From assembly GCF_019039215.1 (NCBI RefSeq), contig NZ_JAHNZZ010000001.1:1154006-1218005 (forward strand): a stretch of 64,000 nucleotides of DNA. The letters are read 5' to 3'. The DNA comes from Bacillus sp. FJAT-29790. GTDB taxonomy: Bacteria > Bacillota > Bacilli > Bacillales > Cytobacillaceae. A program made the position numbers and the translations under genes. This document shows positions 8,406 to 17,262 of this stretch, piece after piece. The notes below the pieces were generated by a model, which was not told the origin of the DNA, did no database searches, and saw only the letters and a program-made list of their open reading frames with translations. The stretch's first letter is position 1. Each line of letters starts with the position of its first letter.

Positions 8406-9386
8406 ATGCTCGGAGAATTAATCAATCCATATTACTTACAAATTGCTTCATTCATTCTGATCAATATTATTCTTGGATTAAGCATTTATATTACTCTTTC
8501 TTCAGGTCAACTTTCTCTCGGAAGTGCAGGGTTTATGGGGATTGGTGCGTATACATCAACATTATTAACAATTAATTTTGATATTCCAATCATCATTGGC
8601 ATCCTTGTGGGATCATTAGTTGCAGGAATATTCGGGATTATTATCGGTATCCCTTCTCTCAGATTACAAGGCGTTTATTTGGCGATAGCTACCCTTGGCT
8701 TTGGTGAAGTCATGCGTGTGTTCTTTGTAAACTGGGAATCTGTTACAAAAGGAGCCGTTGGTATTTCAGGGATTCCTCATATCGGGCGAGAATTATTTAA
8801 AATGGTTAAGGATGCTGGATTTGATCCAGCAATGATTGGGCTAAAGAATAATCAATTTGTTTTTTTACTCGTATTTATCATCTTGCTTCTCATCAATATC
8901 CTGCTCATTTGGTTTTTTATCAGACAAAATCAATCACGGGTTGGACGAGCTTTCGCATCGATAAAAATGGATGAAAAGGCTGCAGAATCTATGGGGATTA
9001 ATATTACTTATTATAAGGTGCTGGCCTTTACTCAAGGTGCAATCATATCCGGATTTGCGGGGGCGTTATTTGCCCATGTAATGGCTTATATTAGTCCGGC
9101 AGATTTTGCCTATCATCGTGCTGTTGAAATCCTCATTTTTGCTATATTCGGTGGCAGTGAAGTCATTTGGGGTGCTGTTTTTGGAGCGACGTTCATGACT
9201 GTATTGCCAGAGGCATTAAGATTTATCGCCGAATATCGCTATATGATTTACGGACTTATTCTTATCATCATGATGGCATTCCGTCCACAAGGGATTATCG
9301 ATGCATCGGTTTTGCAATGGTTTCAAAAGATAAAGCTGCCAAAAAGGGGGATCACCAATGGTTCTAAAAATAAACAACATTACTAA
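8406..9386 (+). CDS. livM: Branched-chain amino-acid ABC transporter permease (LivM)
   Basis: The 326-residue polytopic protein has the LivM signature LSLGSAGFMGIGAYTS near residue 36, followed by the GIIIGIPSLRLQGVYLAIATLGFGE block, and FGGSEVIWGAVFGA near the C-terminus. It pairs with LivH to form the permease. Its last 29 bases overlap the start of livG in another frame, so the two are translationally linked. The final residues (NGSKNKQHY) are encoded entirely within livG. Confidence 0.93.
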   Translation: MLGELINPYYLQIASFILINIILGLSIYITLSSGQLSLGSAGFMGIGAYTSTLLTINFDIPIIIGILVGSLVAGIFGIIIGIPSLRLQGVYLAIATLGFGEVMRVFFVNWESVTKGAVGISGIPHIGRELFKMVKDAGFDPAMIGLKNNQFVFLLVFIILLLINILLIWFFIRQNQSRVGRAFASIKMDEKAAESMGINITYYKVLAFTQGAIISGFAGALFAHVMAYISPADFAYHRAVEILIFAIFGGSEVIWGAVFGATFMTVLPEALRFIAEYRYMIYGLILIIMMAFRPQGIIDASVLQWFQKIKLPKRGITNGSKNKQHY

Positions 9387-10131
9387 AAATTTTGGCGGCA
9401 TCTCCGCTTTAACCGATGTTTCTTTTACATTAAACGAAGGGGAAATCTATGGATTAATCGGTCCTAACGGTGCCGGCAAAACGACAATGTTCAATATCAT
9501 TACAAGTATGTTTCCCCCAACCTCTGGGGAAATCACCTTCAATGGGGATTCAATAACGGGGATTAAACCACATAAAATCACCGAAAAGGGGATTTGCCGC
9601 ACCTTTCAAAATATCAGGCTCTTTTCCCAAATGACTGCTCTGGAGAACGTGATGGTTGGGGGACATTGCCGCAGTACATCAGGTGTTTTAAAGGGCGTCT
9701 TTCGTACAAAAGCACAGCGTAATGAAGAAAAAAAACTGACAGATACCGCAATAGATTTATTGGAATTAGTAGGTTTAGCAGGCTTTGAGGAGGTTATAGC
9801 TGAAAATTTAGCATATGGACAACAGCGAAGACTTGAAATCGCGAGAGCTTTAGCTAGTAATCCTAGGCTATTATTGCTAGATGAGCCTGCTGCGGGCATG
9901 AATGAAACTGAAACGGACAGTTTGTTTGATTTAATTAAAAAAGTGCAAGCGCGAGGGACTACCGTTTTAATCATCGAACATGATATGCCCCTAGTAATGA
10001 AGCTTTGTGATCGAATTACAGTATTAAATTTTGGGAAGAAGCTTGCAGAAGGAACACCGGAGGAAATTCAAAACAATCAGGCGGTCATCGAAGCCTACCT
10101 CGGTTCAGAGGAGGAAGATCATATTGCTTAA
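9358..10131 (+). CDS. livG: Branched-chain amino-acid ABC transporter ATPase (LivG)
   Basis: The 257-residue ATPase has Walker A GPNGAGKTT near residue 36, the LivG/LivF-specific CRTFQNIRLF, signature LAYGQQRRLEIARAL (a Q-for-G variant of LSGGQ common in LivG), Walker B LLLLDEPAAGMN, and the H-loop EHDM. ATG 9358 lies inside livM behind AAAAAGGGGGATCACC. The C-terminus has the LivG-specific extension GTPEEIQNNQAVIEAYLG. It energises transport with LivF. Confidence 0.94.
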   Translation: MVLKINNITKNFGGISALTDVSFTLNEGEIYGLIGPNGAGKTTMFNIITSMFPPTSGEITFNGDSITGIKPHKITEKGICRTFQNIRLFSQMTALENVMVGGHCRSTSGVLKGVFRTKAQRNEEKKLTDTAIDLLELVGLAGFEEVIAENLAYGQQRRLEIARALASNPRLLLLDEPAAGMNETETDSLFDLIKKVQARGTTVLIIEHDMPLVMKLCDRITVLNFGKKLAEGTPEEIQNNQAVIEAYLGSEEEDHIA

Positions 10132-10834
10132 AATAACAGATATCGAGACTTTTTATGGGAAAATTCAAGCATTAAAAGGAATTAGTCTAGATGTAGAACA
10201 AGGGAAGATTGTAACACTTCTCGGGGCAAATGGTGCCGGCAAAACGACGACGATGAAAACAATCGCTGGGTTATTAACACCTCAGCGCGGGAAAATTGAA
10301 TTTCAAGGGGAAGATGTAACAGGCTTAAGACCGGACCAGCTTCTAAGAAAAGGAATTGCACTTGTTCCAGAAGGAAGAGCGATTCTTGCGGGAATGACGG
10401 TTATGGAAAATCTTGAAATGGGTGCCTACCATCGAAAAGATAAGGAAATCAATAAAGACATTGAAAATGTTATGAAACATTTCCCTATTTTAAAGGAAAG
10501 AAAGGATCAGCTTGGCGGAACGATGTCAGGCGGGCAGCAGCAAATGCTCGCAATTGCGAGGGCATTGCTTTCAAGACCGAAGCTTTTATTGCTGGATGAG
10601 CCTTCCATGGGACTTGCGCCTTTAATTGTTGCTGATATTTTTAAGATTATAAGAGAAATTAAAGATGACGGGACAACCGTTCTTCTTGTCGAGCAAAATG
10701 CAAAACAAGCTCTAAAAATCGCCGACTATGGCTATGTAATGGAAACGGGTAAAATTATCATTAACGGAAAAGCTGCTGATCTATTAGATGATCCGCGAAT
10801 CGTAGAAGCTTACCTTGGAAGAAAATCAACATAG
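10124..10834 (+). CDS. livF: Branched-chain amino-acid ABC transporter ATPase (LivF)
   Basis: I start the gene at TTG 10124 (MLKITDIETFYGKIQAL), placed behind GAGGAGG at 10108-10114. An upstream ATG at 10031 would add 31 basic residues encoded inside livG that homologues lack. This gives 236 residues, the usual LivF length. Walker A is GANGAGKTTT, the signature is MSGGQQQMLAIARAL, Walker B is LLLLDEPSMGL, and the C-terminus ends with DPRIVEAYLGRKS. The start overlaps the livG stop by 8 bases, indicating translational coupling. Confidence 0.93.
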   Translation: MLKITDIETFYGKIQALKGISLDVEQGKIVTLLGANGAGKTTTMKTIAGLLTPQRGKIEFQGEDVTGLRPDQLLRKGIALVPEGRAILAGMTVMENLEMGAYHRKDKEINKDIENVMKHFPILKERKDQLGGTMSGGQQQMLAIARALLSRPKLLLLDEPSMGLAPLIVADIFKIIREIKDDGTTVLLVEQNAKQALKIADYGYVMETGKIIINGKAADLLDDPRIVEAYLGRKST

Positions 10835-10857
10835 GCTTTTACGGAAATAATACAACG

Positions 10858-10887
10858 AAGACTCCGATGGATTCGGGGTCTTTCTTC
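10858..10887 (+). terminator. Terminator after the liv operon
   Basis: AAGACTCCGA pairs with TCGGGGTCTT (one G-U pair) across a 5-base loop; the T-tract (TCTTCGTC) is short, so strength is moderate. Confidence 0.7.
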
Positions 10888-10956
10888 GTCTATGGAATTA
10901 TTGAATAAATGGAAATACTAAATGTAGTTTCTATCAATCCTAAAGGAGGGAAGCTT

Positions 10957-11526
10957 ATGACAAATTTCTGTCCTGTTCTCTGGCCGGAGGAACCGACCCC
11001 GGAACATTTCAAGAATTGCAGTGAGTGTGGACTTAATGAACACGGCTCACGAATGATTTGGGGAGAAGGGAATCCCGAAGCGCCAATTATGGTCGTGCTG
11101 GACAATCCGGGAGCACGCGAGGATCGGGAGGGAAATCCAATTGTATGCGGTACCCGACAAACATTACAAGAAGCGGTAAATCATGTCGGTTTGATCAAAG
11201 AAGACGTGTATGTAACCTATATTTTAAAAAGAAAACCTGTGCGTGCATATGATAAAGAACGTACCCGGCAAATCTGTATGATTCATCTAAAAGAACAGCT
11301 TCAGTTCAAACAGCCTGCTTTAATTGTTTGCTTAGGGAATATTGCAGTTCAATCCTTTTTCCAAAATCCTGAGGCGGATGTGAAGGCATTACGGGGTAAG
11401 ATGTATCGTGTTCAAGGCTTTCAAACGGCGGTAGGCTACCATCCATTAGCAGTTAGAAGACGACCGAATATGCGGAAGCTATTTGTTGAAGATTGGATGT
11501 TTGTTGCGAAGCAATATCAAAATTAA
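10957..11526 (+). CDS. Uracil-DNA glycosylase superfamily protein
   Basis: I start at ATG 10957 behind TAAAGGAGGGAAGCTT; an upstream in-frame ATG at 10909 has no ribosome site. The 189-residue product has an N-terminal CXXC pair (FKNCSECGL), the motif NPGAREDREGNPIVCGTR, a central APIMVVLDNPG strand, LIVCLGNIAVQSFF, and the C-terminal GYHPLAVRRRPNMRKLF. This order matches the UDG-like fold of family 4/5-type enzymes and related uncharacterised Bacillus proteins. It may excise uracil or act on another nucleobase lesion. Only part of the four-Cys Fe-S cluster set is evident, so a true family 4 enzyme is not certain. Confidence 0.75.
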   Translation: MTNFCPVLWPEEPTPEHFKNCSECGLNEHGSRMIWGEGNPEAPIMVVLDNPGAREDREGNPIVCGTRQTLQEAVNHVGLIKEDVYVTYILKRKPVRAYDKERTRQICMIHLKEQLQFKQPALIVCLGNIAVQSFFQNPEADVKALRGKMYRVQGFQTAVGYHPLAVRRRPNMRKLFVEDWMFVAKQYQN

Positions 11527-11594
11527 TTTGAAAATTACTGGCAATTTATTAAAAACTAATACATTTTGTAATCGGCTAACAGTTAAATTACATA

Positions 11595-11638
11595 AAAACC
11601 TTCAAATTAGAGCACCTATCTAATTTGAGGGTTTTTTT
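11595..11638 (+). terminator. Terminator after the UDG-like gene
   Basis: ACCTTCAAATTAGA pairs with TCTAATTTGAGGGT and is followed by TTTTTTT. Confidence 0.9.
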
Positions 11639-11799
11639 CATAAGAAATAGTATTGATCAGACGACTCTGGGTGGCATCAGGAAAATAGCTAACAACGCTC
11701 CGTCCCCATTTCCTCCATAAAAAACATCTTTTCGCAAAATAATTCATAAAATAGAAAACAAAGGCACTAAAAAAGAAAAAAATAGATACTGGAGTGGCC

Positions 11800-12008
11800 A
11801 TGGAAAATATTATTCACTTGTTGGAAGCTGTTCAACTTACGAATCAGCGCTGCGTACTAGCAATGATCATACATATTGATGGAACAGCCTATTTAAAGGA
11901 AGGAACTTCGCGGGATACGATGGGAAAATAACCATTCTTTTGGAAGCTGTCACGGAAAAATGTAAAAAGGAACTCATGTTTTTAAAATTGGCTTTGGAAA
12001 AAACGTAA
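11800..12008 (+). pseudogene. xdhC/pucA-like fragment, probable remnant
   Basis: ATG 11800 behind GGAGTGGCC opens 43 codons ending at TAA 11929-11931. The peptide contains MENIIHLLEAVQLTNQRCVL then AMIIHIDGTAYLKEGTS, which resembles the N-terminus of XdhC/CoxI-type molybdenum-cofactor insertion proteins (a helix, then a strand with the pattern G-S/T-A-Y...G). The conserved glycine-rich continuation is missing. A second short open stretch (ILLEAVTEKCKKELMFLKLA, about 11937-12008) could be another decayed piece. It lies directly before the molybdoenzyme genes it would have served. The family match is from memory of the motif, so it is tentative. Confidence 0.5.
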
Positions 12009-12128
12009 ATATTGTTGGTTAAAAAGTAATAAATTTTGCGAAAATAGCAAAAATAAATGATAAATTTTTGACAATGTGGGTTTTACTGTTAGTTATTCAG
12101 CTGGTAAGAAAGAGGGAGGGGATAAAAC

Positions 12129-14453
12129 GTGCATATCATAGGGAAAAGTGTGTACCGGAAGGATTCTGATGAAAAAGTAATGGGGAAAGCAAAATATACA
12201 AATGATTTCGATTCGAAAGACATGCTGCATGCAAAAATGGTGACGAGCCCATATGCACATGCAATGATTACCCATATTGATGAATCTGAGGCGCTAGAAA
12301 TACCTGGTGTGCGTGCAGTGATTAAAGGCGGCAATCTCCCTTTAACTGGGGAAGAAATCCGGGACCGGCCGCCAATTGCATTTGATCGTGTTCGTTATCA
12401 TGGTGAAGTAGTAGCGCTTGTAGTAGCTGATACACCTTATCTTGCAATACGCGGAGCAGTTGCAATAAAAGTTCAATACAAGTTGCTTCCAGTGGTGAAT
12501 TCCCCCAGTCAAGCTTTAGCCCCCGATGCACCAATTATTCATGAGAATCTAGCAAACTATAAAATAATGCCCGGTGCCTATCCAGAGCCTGGTACCAATG
12601 TGGCTCACCGGACAAAAATTCGCAAAGGCGATATAAAACGCGGTTGGGAAGAGAGTACACATACAGTGGAAGCTAATTTTTCATTCCGACCTTCTGATCA
12701 TGTGGCAATGGAAACAAGATGTTCATTTGCACAAATTCATCCAAATGGAAATATTGAAATAACATCATCATCACAAGCTCCTTTTATGATTAAAAGAATG
12801 ATAGGAGAGTATTTCAATGTCGAATCCGGAAAAATAATCGTTCATACTCCTTTAGTTGGTGGTGCTTTTGGAGGGAAAGCGTCCATTCAATTGGAAATCT
12901 TAGCGTACATTGCTTCAAAAGCTGTCAATGGAAAATTAGTGAAACTACTTAATAGCCGCGAAGATGATATTATTACATCACCCGGTCATATCGGCCTCGA
13001 TGCGACAGTCAAGCTCGGCTGCACAGACGAAGGGATCATAAAGGTCGCTGAAATCCTTTACTTGTTTGATGGAGGCGCGTCCGCCGATAAATCAGCAGAC
13101 CTAAGCAGGGCGGGAGCTGTAGATTGTACCGGCCCTTATCATATTGAAAATATTTGGTGTGATTCCTTGTGTATGTATACAAACCATCCATATGCCGCAC
13201 CATTTAGAGGCTTTGCCCATTCGGAGGTATTGTTTGCTTTTGAAAGAACAATGGACATCCTAGCAAAAAAAATCAACATGGATTCACTTGAACTCCGATA
13301 TAAAAATGCGATTATGCCAGGAAATACGACACCAACACAAGTTCTACTGAATTCTAGTAACGTTGGAAACCTGCAAAAATGTATTTTAAGATTAAAAGAG
13401 TTAATAAATTGGGATGAAGGCCAAATGATGGATCTAGGAAATCATAAAGTACGAGCAAAAGGAATTAGCTGTATTTGGAAAACATCTACGATTGATCCAA
13501 ATTCCAGTTCCGGTGTGATCTTAACATTTAATCCGGATGGCAGCATTAATTTAATTTCGGGTGTTGTAGAGATCGGTACAGGAACGAAGACGATCTTAGC
13601 CCAAATGTTAGCGGAAAAAATGAAAATGAACATTGAAAATATCCATGTGCAAATGGAAGTCAATTCACAAAATACCCCTGAACATTGGAAAACGGTTGCC
13701 AGCAGAGGTACCTTTATGGCTGGAAGAGCGCTTTTAGAAGCTGCGGATGATGCTATACGTCAGTTGAAGCAAATTGCCGCCTGTGTTTTGCGTGTATCTG
13801 ATGAGGATTTAGAAGTCGGGTTTGGCCAAGTGTACTTAAAAGATGATCCGAGTATAAAGATAGCCATTAAAGATATTGCATATGGCTATACGTACCCGAA
13901 TGGAAATGCCATAGGCGGCCAAATTATTGGACGCGGTAACTATATTTTAAGACACATTACTTATTTGGACAAAGAGACCGGGGCTGGTAAACCGGGTCCT
14001 GAATGGACAGTAGGTGCTCAAGGTGTTGAAATCGAAATCGATACAAGGGATTTTACTTACAAAATTTTAAGAGCGGTATCCGTCATCGACATTGGGCGGG
14101 TTCTTAATCGAATGACTGCATTGGGGCAAGTAAAGGGCGCAATGAGTATTGGCCTATCCTTTGCTGGAAGGGAAACCTTTGTTTTTGACACATATGGAAG
14201 GGTTCTTAATCACCAATTTAGAACATACCGCCCCATTCGATTTGGGGAGCATCCAGAATATATCGCTGATTTTGTTGAAACCCCGCAAATCGACGCACCA
14301 TACGGAGCACGAGGTGTCGGGGAGCACGGATTGCTTGGCATGCCTGCCTCATTAGGCAATAGCCTATCAACTGCACTTTCTGTCCCAATCAACAACCTAC
14401 CCCTCATTCCAGAATTACTTTGGAGGATCAAAGAAGGGGGGCAATCCCAGTGA
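12129..14453 (+). CDS. Xanthine dehydrogenase family protein, molybdopterin-binding subunit
   Basis: The 774-residue protein starts at GTG 12129 behind GAGGGAGGGGATAAAAC. It opens with the aldehyde oxidase/xanthine dehydrogenase hammerhead domain (GKAKYTNDFDSKDMLHAKMV, VRAVIKGGNLP), then the molybdopterin domain with GGAFGGKASIQ, the APFRGFAHSE stretch, GVVEIGTGTKT and the C-terminal YGARGVGEHGLLGMPA containing the catalytic Glu. Mo-hydroxylases of this type oxidise purines or aldehydes in the cytoplasm. The next two genes encode the FAD and 2Fe-2S subunits, so the set is a three-polypeptide enzyme like B. subtilis PucCDE. Substrate identity is not proven. Confidence 0.92.
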   Translation: MHIIGKSVYRKDSDEKVMGKAKYTNDFDSKDMLHAKMVTSPYAHAMITHIDESEALEIPGVRAVIKGGNLPLTGEEIRDRPPIAFDRVRYHGEVVALVVADTPYLAIRGAVAIKVQYKLLPVVNSPSQALAPDAPIIHENLANYKIMPGAYPEPGTNVAHRTKIRKGDIKRGWEESTHTVEANFSFRPSDHVAMETRCSFAQIHPNGNIEITSSSQAPFMIKRMIGEYFNVESGKIIVHTPLVGGAFGGKASIQLEILAYIASKAVNGKLVKLLNSREDDIITSPGHIGLDATVKLGCTDEGIIKVAEILYLFDGGASADKSADLSRAGAVDCTGPYHIENIWCDSLCMYTNHPYAAPFRGFAHSEVLFAFERTMDILAKKINMDSLELRYKNAIMPGNTTPTQVLLNSSNVGNLQKCILRLKELINWDEGQMMDLGNHKVRAKGISCIWKTSTIDPNSSSGVILTFNPDGSINLISGVVEIGTGTKTILAQMLAEKMKMNIENIHVQMEVNSQNTPEHWKTVASRGTFMAGRALLEAADDAIRQLKQIAACVLRVSDEDLEVGFGQVYLKDDPSIKIAIKDIAYGYTYPNGNAIGGQIIGRGNYILRHITYLDKETGAGKPGPEWTVGAQGVEIEIDTRDFTYKILRAVSVIDIGRVLNRMTALGQVKGAMSIGLSFAGRETFVFDTYGRVLNHQFRTYRPIRFGEHPEYIADFVETPQIDAPYGARGVGEHGLLGMPASLGNSLSTALSVPINNLPLIPELLWRIKEGGQSQ

Positions 14454-15283
14454 TCTCTACTGAAATCGAATACTATAAACCTGCAAGCCTGAAAGAGGCC
14501 ACTGAATTATTTTTCGCCTTAAAGCATGAAAACAAACAGCCGATGTATTATTCTGGCGGCACCGAAATCATTACTTTTCGGAGATTAAATCTCATCCATA
14601 CAGGGGCGATCATCGACATAAAAGGCATACCTGAATGTATGATCTTTAATATAAATGAGGACTTTCTAATAACAGGGGCGGCACTTCCTTTAACTTTATT
14701 AGAAGAAAAAAATTTTTTTCCACTTCTCAGTCAAGTTTCGAGTGGTGTAGCTGATCGCACGGCTAGAAATAAGATTACTGTAGGTGGAAATATAAGCGGT
14801 CAGATTTTTTATCGTGAAGCTGTACTCCCATTCCTGTTGGCGGATAGTTATGCGATTGTTGCAGGATTAAGCGGAGTGAAAAGCGTGCCTGTCAATGAGA
14901 TATTCAACCAAACACTTCAGCTTGAGGATGGGCAGTTTCTTGTTCAGCTTATGACAGACCGGAGTTTTCTGACTCTCCCTTATTTAAGTATCAAAAAGAG
15001 GCAGCAATGGGAAACCGGATATCCATTAATTACAATTGCTGCCCTAAAAAAAGATGATCAAATCAGATTTGCCTTTAGCGGACTTTGCCCGTTCCCGTTT
15101 CGTTCATTCGAAGTTGAAAGAGAATTAAATAATCTTCTCTTACCCTTAGATGAAAGAATCCATCTTGCCATTGAACATCTGCCGGGTCCAATACTTAATG
15201 ATGTTGAAGGATCAAGTGAATACCGATTATTCGTGCTAAGAAATACATTGATGGATATTCTTCTAGAAATGGAGGGGAAATAA
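14450..15283 (+). CDS. Xanthine dehydrogenase family protein, FAD-binding subunit
   Basis: I start at GTG 14450, which overlaps the preceding TGA as GTGA, behind GAAGGGGGGC; the earlier ATG at 14420 has no site. The 277-residue product shows the FAD-binding domain pattern: YYKPASLKEATELFF, YYSGGTEIITFRR, TARNKITVGGNISG (the flavin-binding TIGGN-type loop), and a C-terminal CO dehydrogenase flavoprotein-like domain. It passes electrons from the molybdenum centre via the 2Fe-2S subunit to FAD. It is translationally coupled to both neighbours. Confidence 0.88.
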   Translation: MISTEIEYYKPASLKEATELFFALKHENKQPMYYSGGTEIITFRRLNLIHTGAIIDIKGIPECMIFNINEDFLITGAALPLTLLEEKNFFPLLSQVSSGVADRTARNKITVGGNISGQIFYREAVLPFLLADSYAIVAGLSGVKSVPVNEIFNQTLQLEDGQFLVQLMTDRSFLTLPYLSIKKRQQWETGYPLITIAALKKDDQIRFAFSGLCPFPFRSFEVERELNNLLLPLDERIHLAIEHLPGPILNDVEGSSEYRLFVLRNTLMDILLEMEGK

Positions 15284-15772
15284 ATGGATGTTACACCATT
15301 AAAAAAACTTAATGTCCCGCTTCATATTAATGGAGAAATTTATCATACGGAAATAAGACCAGCAAGCACACTTCTGTCTGTTCTCCGTGAACAATTAGCT
15401 TTAAATGGGGCGAAGCCGGGCTGCCTAAATGGAGATTGCGGCGCATGTACGATCATAATGGATGAGACCCCATACAAGTCCTGTATTATGCTTGCTATCG
15501 AAGCAGTTGAACATAAAATAATAACGATTGAAGGCTTAATAAATACGCCTATCCAAAAGGCGTTTATTGAACATTTTGCCTTCCAATGCGGATATTGTAC
15601 CCCTGGCTTCATTATGAATTGTCAAGCCTTGCTGACGAATCATCCAAATCCGAACCAAGAAACGATTAGGGAATGGTTAGCGTCAAATATTTGCAGGTGC
15701 ACTAGCTATGAAGAAATTGAAAATGCGGTGAAGTCGGTCATTCAATTTAATACGGAACCGAGGAGTGAATAA
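15284..15772 (+). CDS. Xanthine dehydrogenase family protein, 2Fe-2S subunit
   Basis: The 162-residue protein has both expected clusters. The plant-ferredoxin-like cluster uses GCLNGDCGACTIIMDETPYKSC, and the second cluster uses FQCGYCTPGFIMN with LASNICRCTSYEEIENAV. The start codon follows the FAD-subunit stop directly, with GGAGGGG inside the end of that gene. It links the molybdenum and FAD subunits for electron transfer. Length and cysteine pattern are complete, so the enzyme set appears intact despite the broken xdhC-like gene upstream. Confidence 0.93.
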   Translation: MDVTPLKKLNVPLHINGEIYHTEIRPASTLLSVLREQLALNGAKPGCLNGDCGACTIIMDETPYKSCIMLAIEAVEHKIITIEGLINTPIQKAFIEHFAFQCGYCTPGFIMNCQALLTNHPNPNQETIREWLASNICRCTSYEEIENAVKSVIQFNTEPRSE

Positions 15773-15859
15773 AAAAAGCCTAGGTAGTTAGAAAGAAAAA
15801 TGAACATATCGCCCAATTCTGCATATGATTTGAATGAGAAGGAAAAAGGAGCGATTTCA

Positions 15860-16006
15860 TTGAACGCTGAACAAATTTGGGTTGATAAATTAACTTTCAT
15901 TGGTCGATTATTTACTGTGGGCAGTTCGATATTCTTTTTTATTGGAGCGATAATTGCAGCAATCGTTGCGTTTCCAGCCTTCAAGAGGGCAGTTTGCTTA
16001 GAATGA
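15860..16006 (+). CDS. Small hypothetical membrane protein
   Basis: The likely start is TTG 15860 behind GAAAAAGGAGCGATTTCA, giving 48 residues; an ATG at 15800 in frame would add 20 more but has no good site. The product has one strong hydrophobic segment (LFTVGSSIFFFIGAIIAAIV) following a short amphipathic stretch (AEQIWVDKLTFIG). I do not recognise a characterised family. It is isolated between the molybdoenzyme operon and a DUF3189-type gene. Confidence 0.5.
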   Translation: MNAEQIWVDKLTFIGRLFTVGSSIFFFIGAIIAAIVAFPAFKRAVCLE

Positions 16007-16384
16007 TAGTCGCATCACAAATTAGTTTGAAGAATTCGTTTGAAATCTTCCCTAATGTCGAAGACTAGATTCGACATTAGCCATTTAAATAATTTCTCTC
16101 CATTGAGTGGTGACTCTAACCTCCTATAGCTACTTATTCCAGCCGCCATATTCATACCTTATACCACTAAGCCAAAGGCAATAGTTTTGTGGGATAAAGG
16201 TTTTTGATTGGCGGCTTTTTTATTTATGCTTCTTTTAAAACCACTATACTCTCTGTCGGAAAGATGCCTAGATTTTCAATCTAAATGACCTTTGGCAAAC
16301 TTTTTAATCTCAGTTGCTTTTGCATGAATGCCTGATTATTGGTGATAATACAACTAATAAGAATACCTGACAAAGGATGATATT
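16007..16384. other. Gene-free stretch with one perfect hairpin
   Basis: No coding signal is visible here. CTAATGTCGAA (16052-16062) pairs perfectly with TTCGACATTAG (16070-16080) around a 7-base loop but has no T-run. AGCCGCCA (about 16140) and TGGCGGCTTTTTT (about 16209-16221) could form a terminator with a long loop of roughly 60 bases. Confidence 0.5.
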
Positions 16385-16894
16385 GTGATTTATATATATA
16401 ATGATTATGGCGGCACACATACCACATCCCTAGCAGCAGCCTATCATTTACAGAAACTCCCTACTGATCGTAAGCTGACGAAAGAAGAAATTTTGAATGT
16501 TGATTATTTCAATAAATTAGATCGATCAGATACGTGCAGATTTATTTTTCATGGGATCGATGAGGACGGAAACCGCGTTTATTCAATTGGCCGCAGATCG
16601 TCCAAGCTTGTCGTTCCTGCATTAAAAAACTTAAGCTTATTATATCAAGAACAATTTCATATTGATGAAAAAATCATTTATTCAAATACATCCCCAACCG
16701 TTCCATTTGCGATGACGATGGGGGGATTTTTTTCAAGAGGGTTAAAGATTGATTTCATTGGGGTGCCATTATTAGTGATAGGTGCTAAACAGGCCTGTAA
16801 AAATATTTTTCAGCTTGTCGAATACACAAAACAAATCGGGAAAACAGCCAATTCAAAAGTGACCGTCTTAGAAAATAAAGATTTTCAGGCGTAA
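16385..16894 (+). CDS. DUF3189-type protein of unknown function
   Basis: The 169-residue protein starts at GTG 16385 (MIYIYNDYGGTHTTSLAAAY) with a weak site (AAAGGATG). The start YIYNDYGGTHT, the HLQKLP segment, FHGIDEDGNRVYSIGRRSS and the late KIDFIGVPLLVIG strand match what I recall of the DUF3189 family, which is widespread in Firmicutes and has no assigned function. It is cytoplasmic, without signal or membrane segments, and is followed by its own terminator. Confidence 0.65.
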   Translation: MIYIYNDYGGTHTTSLAAAYHLQKLPTDRKLTKEEILNVDYFNKLDRSDTCRFIFHGIDEDGNRVYSIGRRSSKLVVPALKNLSLLYQEQFHIDEKIIYSNTSPTVPFAMTMGGFFSRGLKIDFIGVPLLVIGAKQACKNIFQLVEYTKQIGKTANSKVTVLENKDFQA

Positions 16895-16904
16895 TAATCA
16901 AATG

Positions 16905-16937
16905 AAAACAGACGAACGTTTAAAGTCTGTTTTTTTA
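16905..16937 (+). terminator. Terminator after the DUF3189-type gene
   Basis: AAAACAGAC pairs with GTCTGTTTT and is followed by a run of T. Confidence 0.9.
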
Positions 16938-16947
16938 TTATTTCAAA

Positions 16948-17178
16948 AAGTCTGTTTTCGTAAAGTTTGTTGTTTTTAAAATGTGATTTTAATAAAATAA
17001 TCTGAGTTGATTGGAGCGGAGGGCACTTGACTCCTGCGGGAAATAGAGGGAACGAGAGACCCCACAGGCGGTAACGCCGAGGAGGCTCCCGGCCCTCCGC
17101 GCGGAAAGCAAGTGCCCGCAGCGGAAATCAACGGGCAAATTTTGAAGGCTAAAAACAACCATATATAAGAAAAGAGCT
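16948..17178. mobile_element. MITE-like structured element, family B, copy 1
   Basis: Left end AGTCTGTTTTCGTAAAGTTTGTTG and right end AAACAACCATATATAAGAAAAGAGCTT are imperfect inverted repeats (left 24 bases quoted here in parts: AGTCTGTTTTCG then TAAAGTTTGTTG). The core runs from TTGATTGGAGCGGAGGGCAC to GCAAGTGCCCGCAGCGGAAATCAAC, itself a long inverted repeat, and holds GACCCCACAGGCGG and GCCGAGGAGGCTC blocks. It lacks the GAAAATGC-TATC-GCATTTTC insert that copies 2-4 carry. It has no coding capacity. Confidence 0.8.
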
Positions 17179-17262
17179 TTTTAAAAAACTGTACATTTGC
17201 TATTTCTTAGAAAAACCATCAAAATTAATAGGAAAATGAATTCGCAATAGAGGAGATTGAAC

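Noticed and set aside
11616-11801. 61-codon minus-strand frame near the UDG-like gene terminator
   Set aside because: It begins in low-complexity A/T sequence, ends in the terminator and has no ribosome site or similarity.
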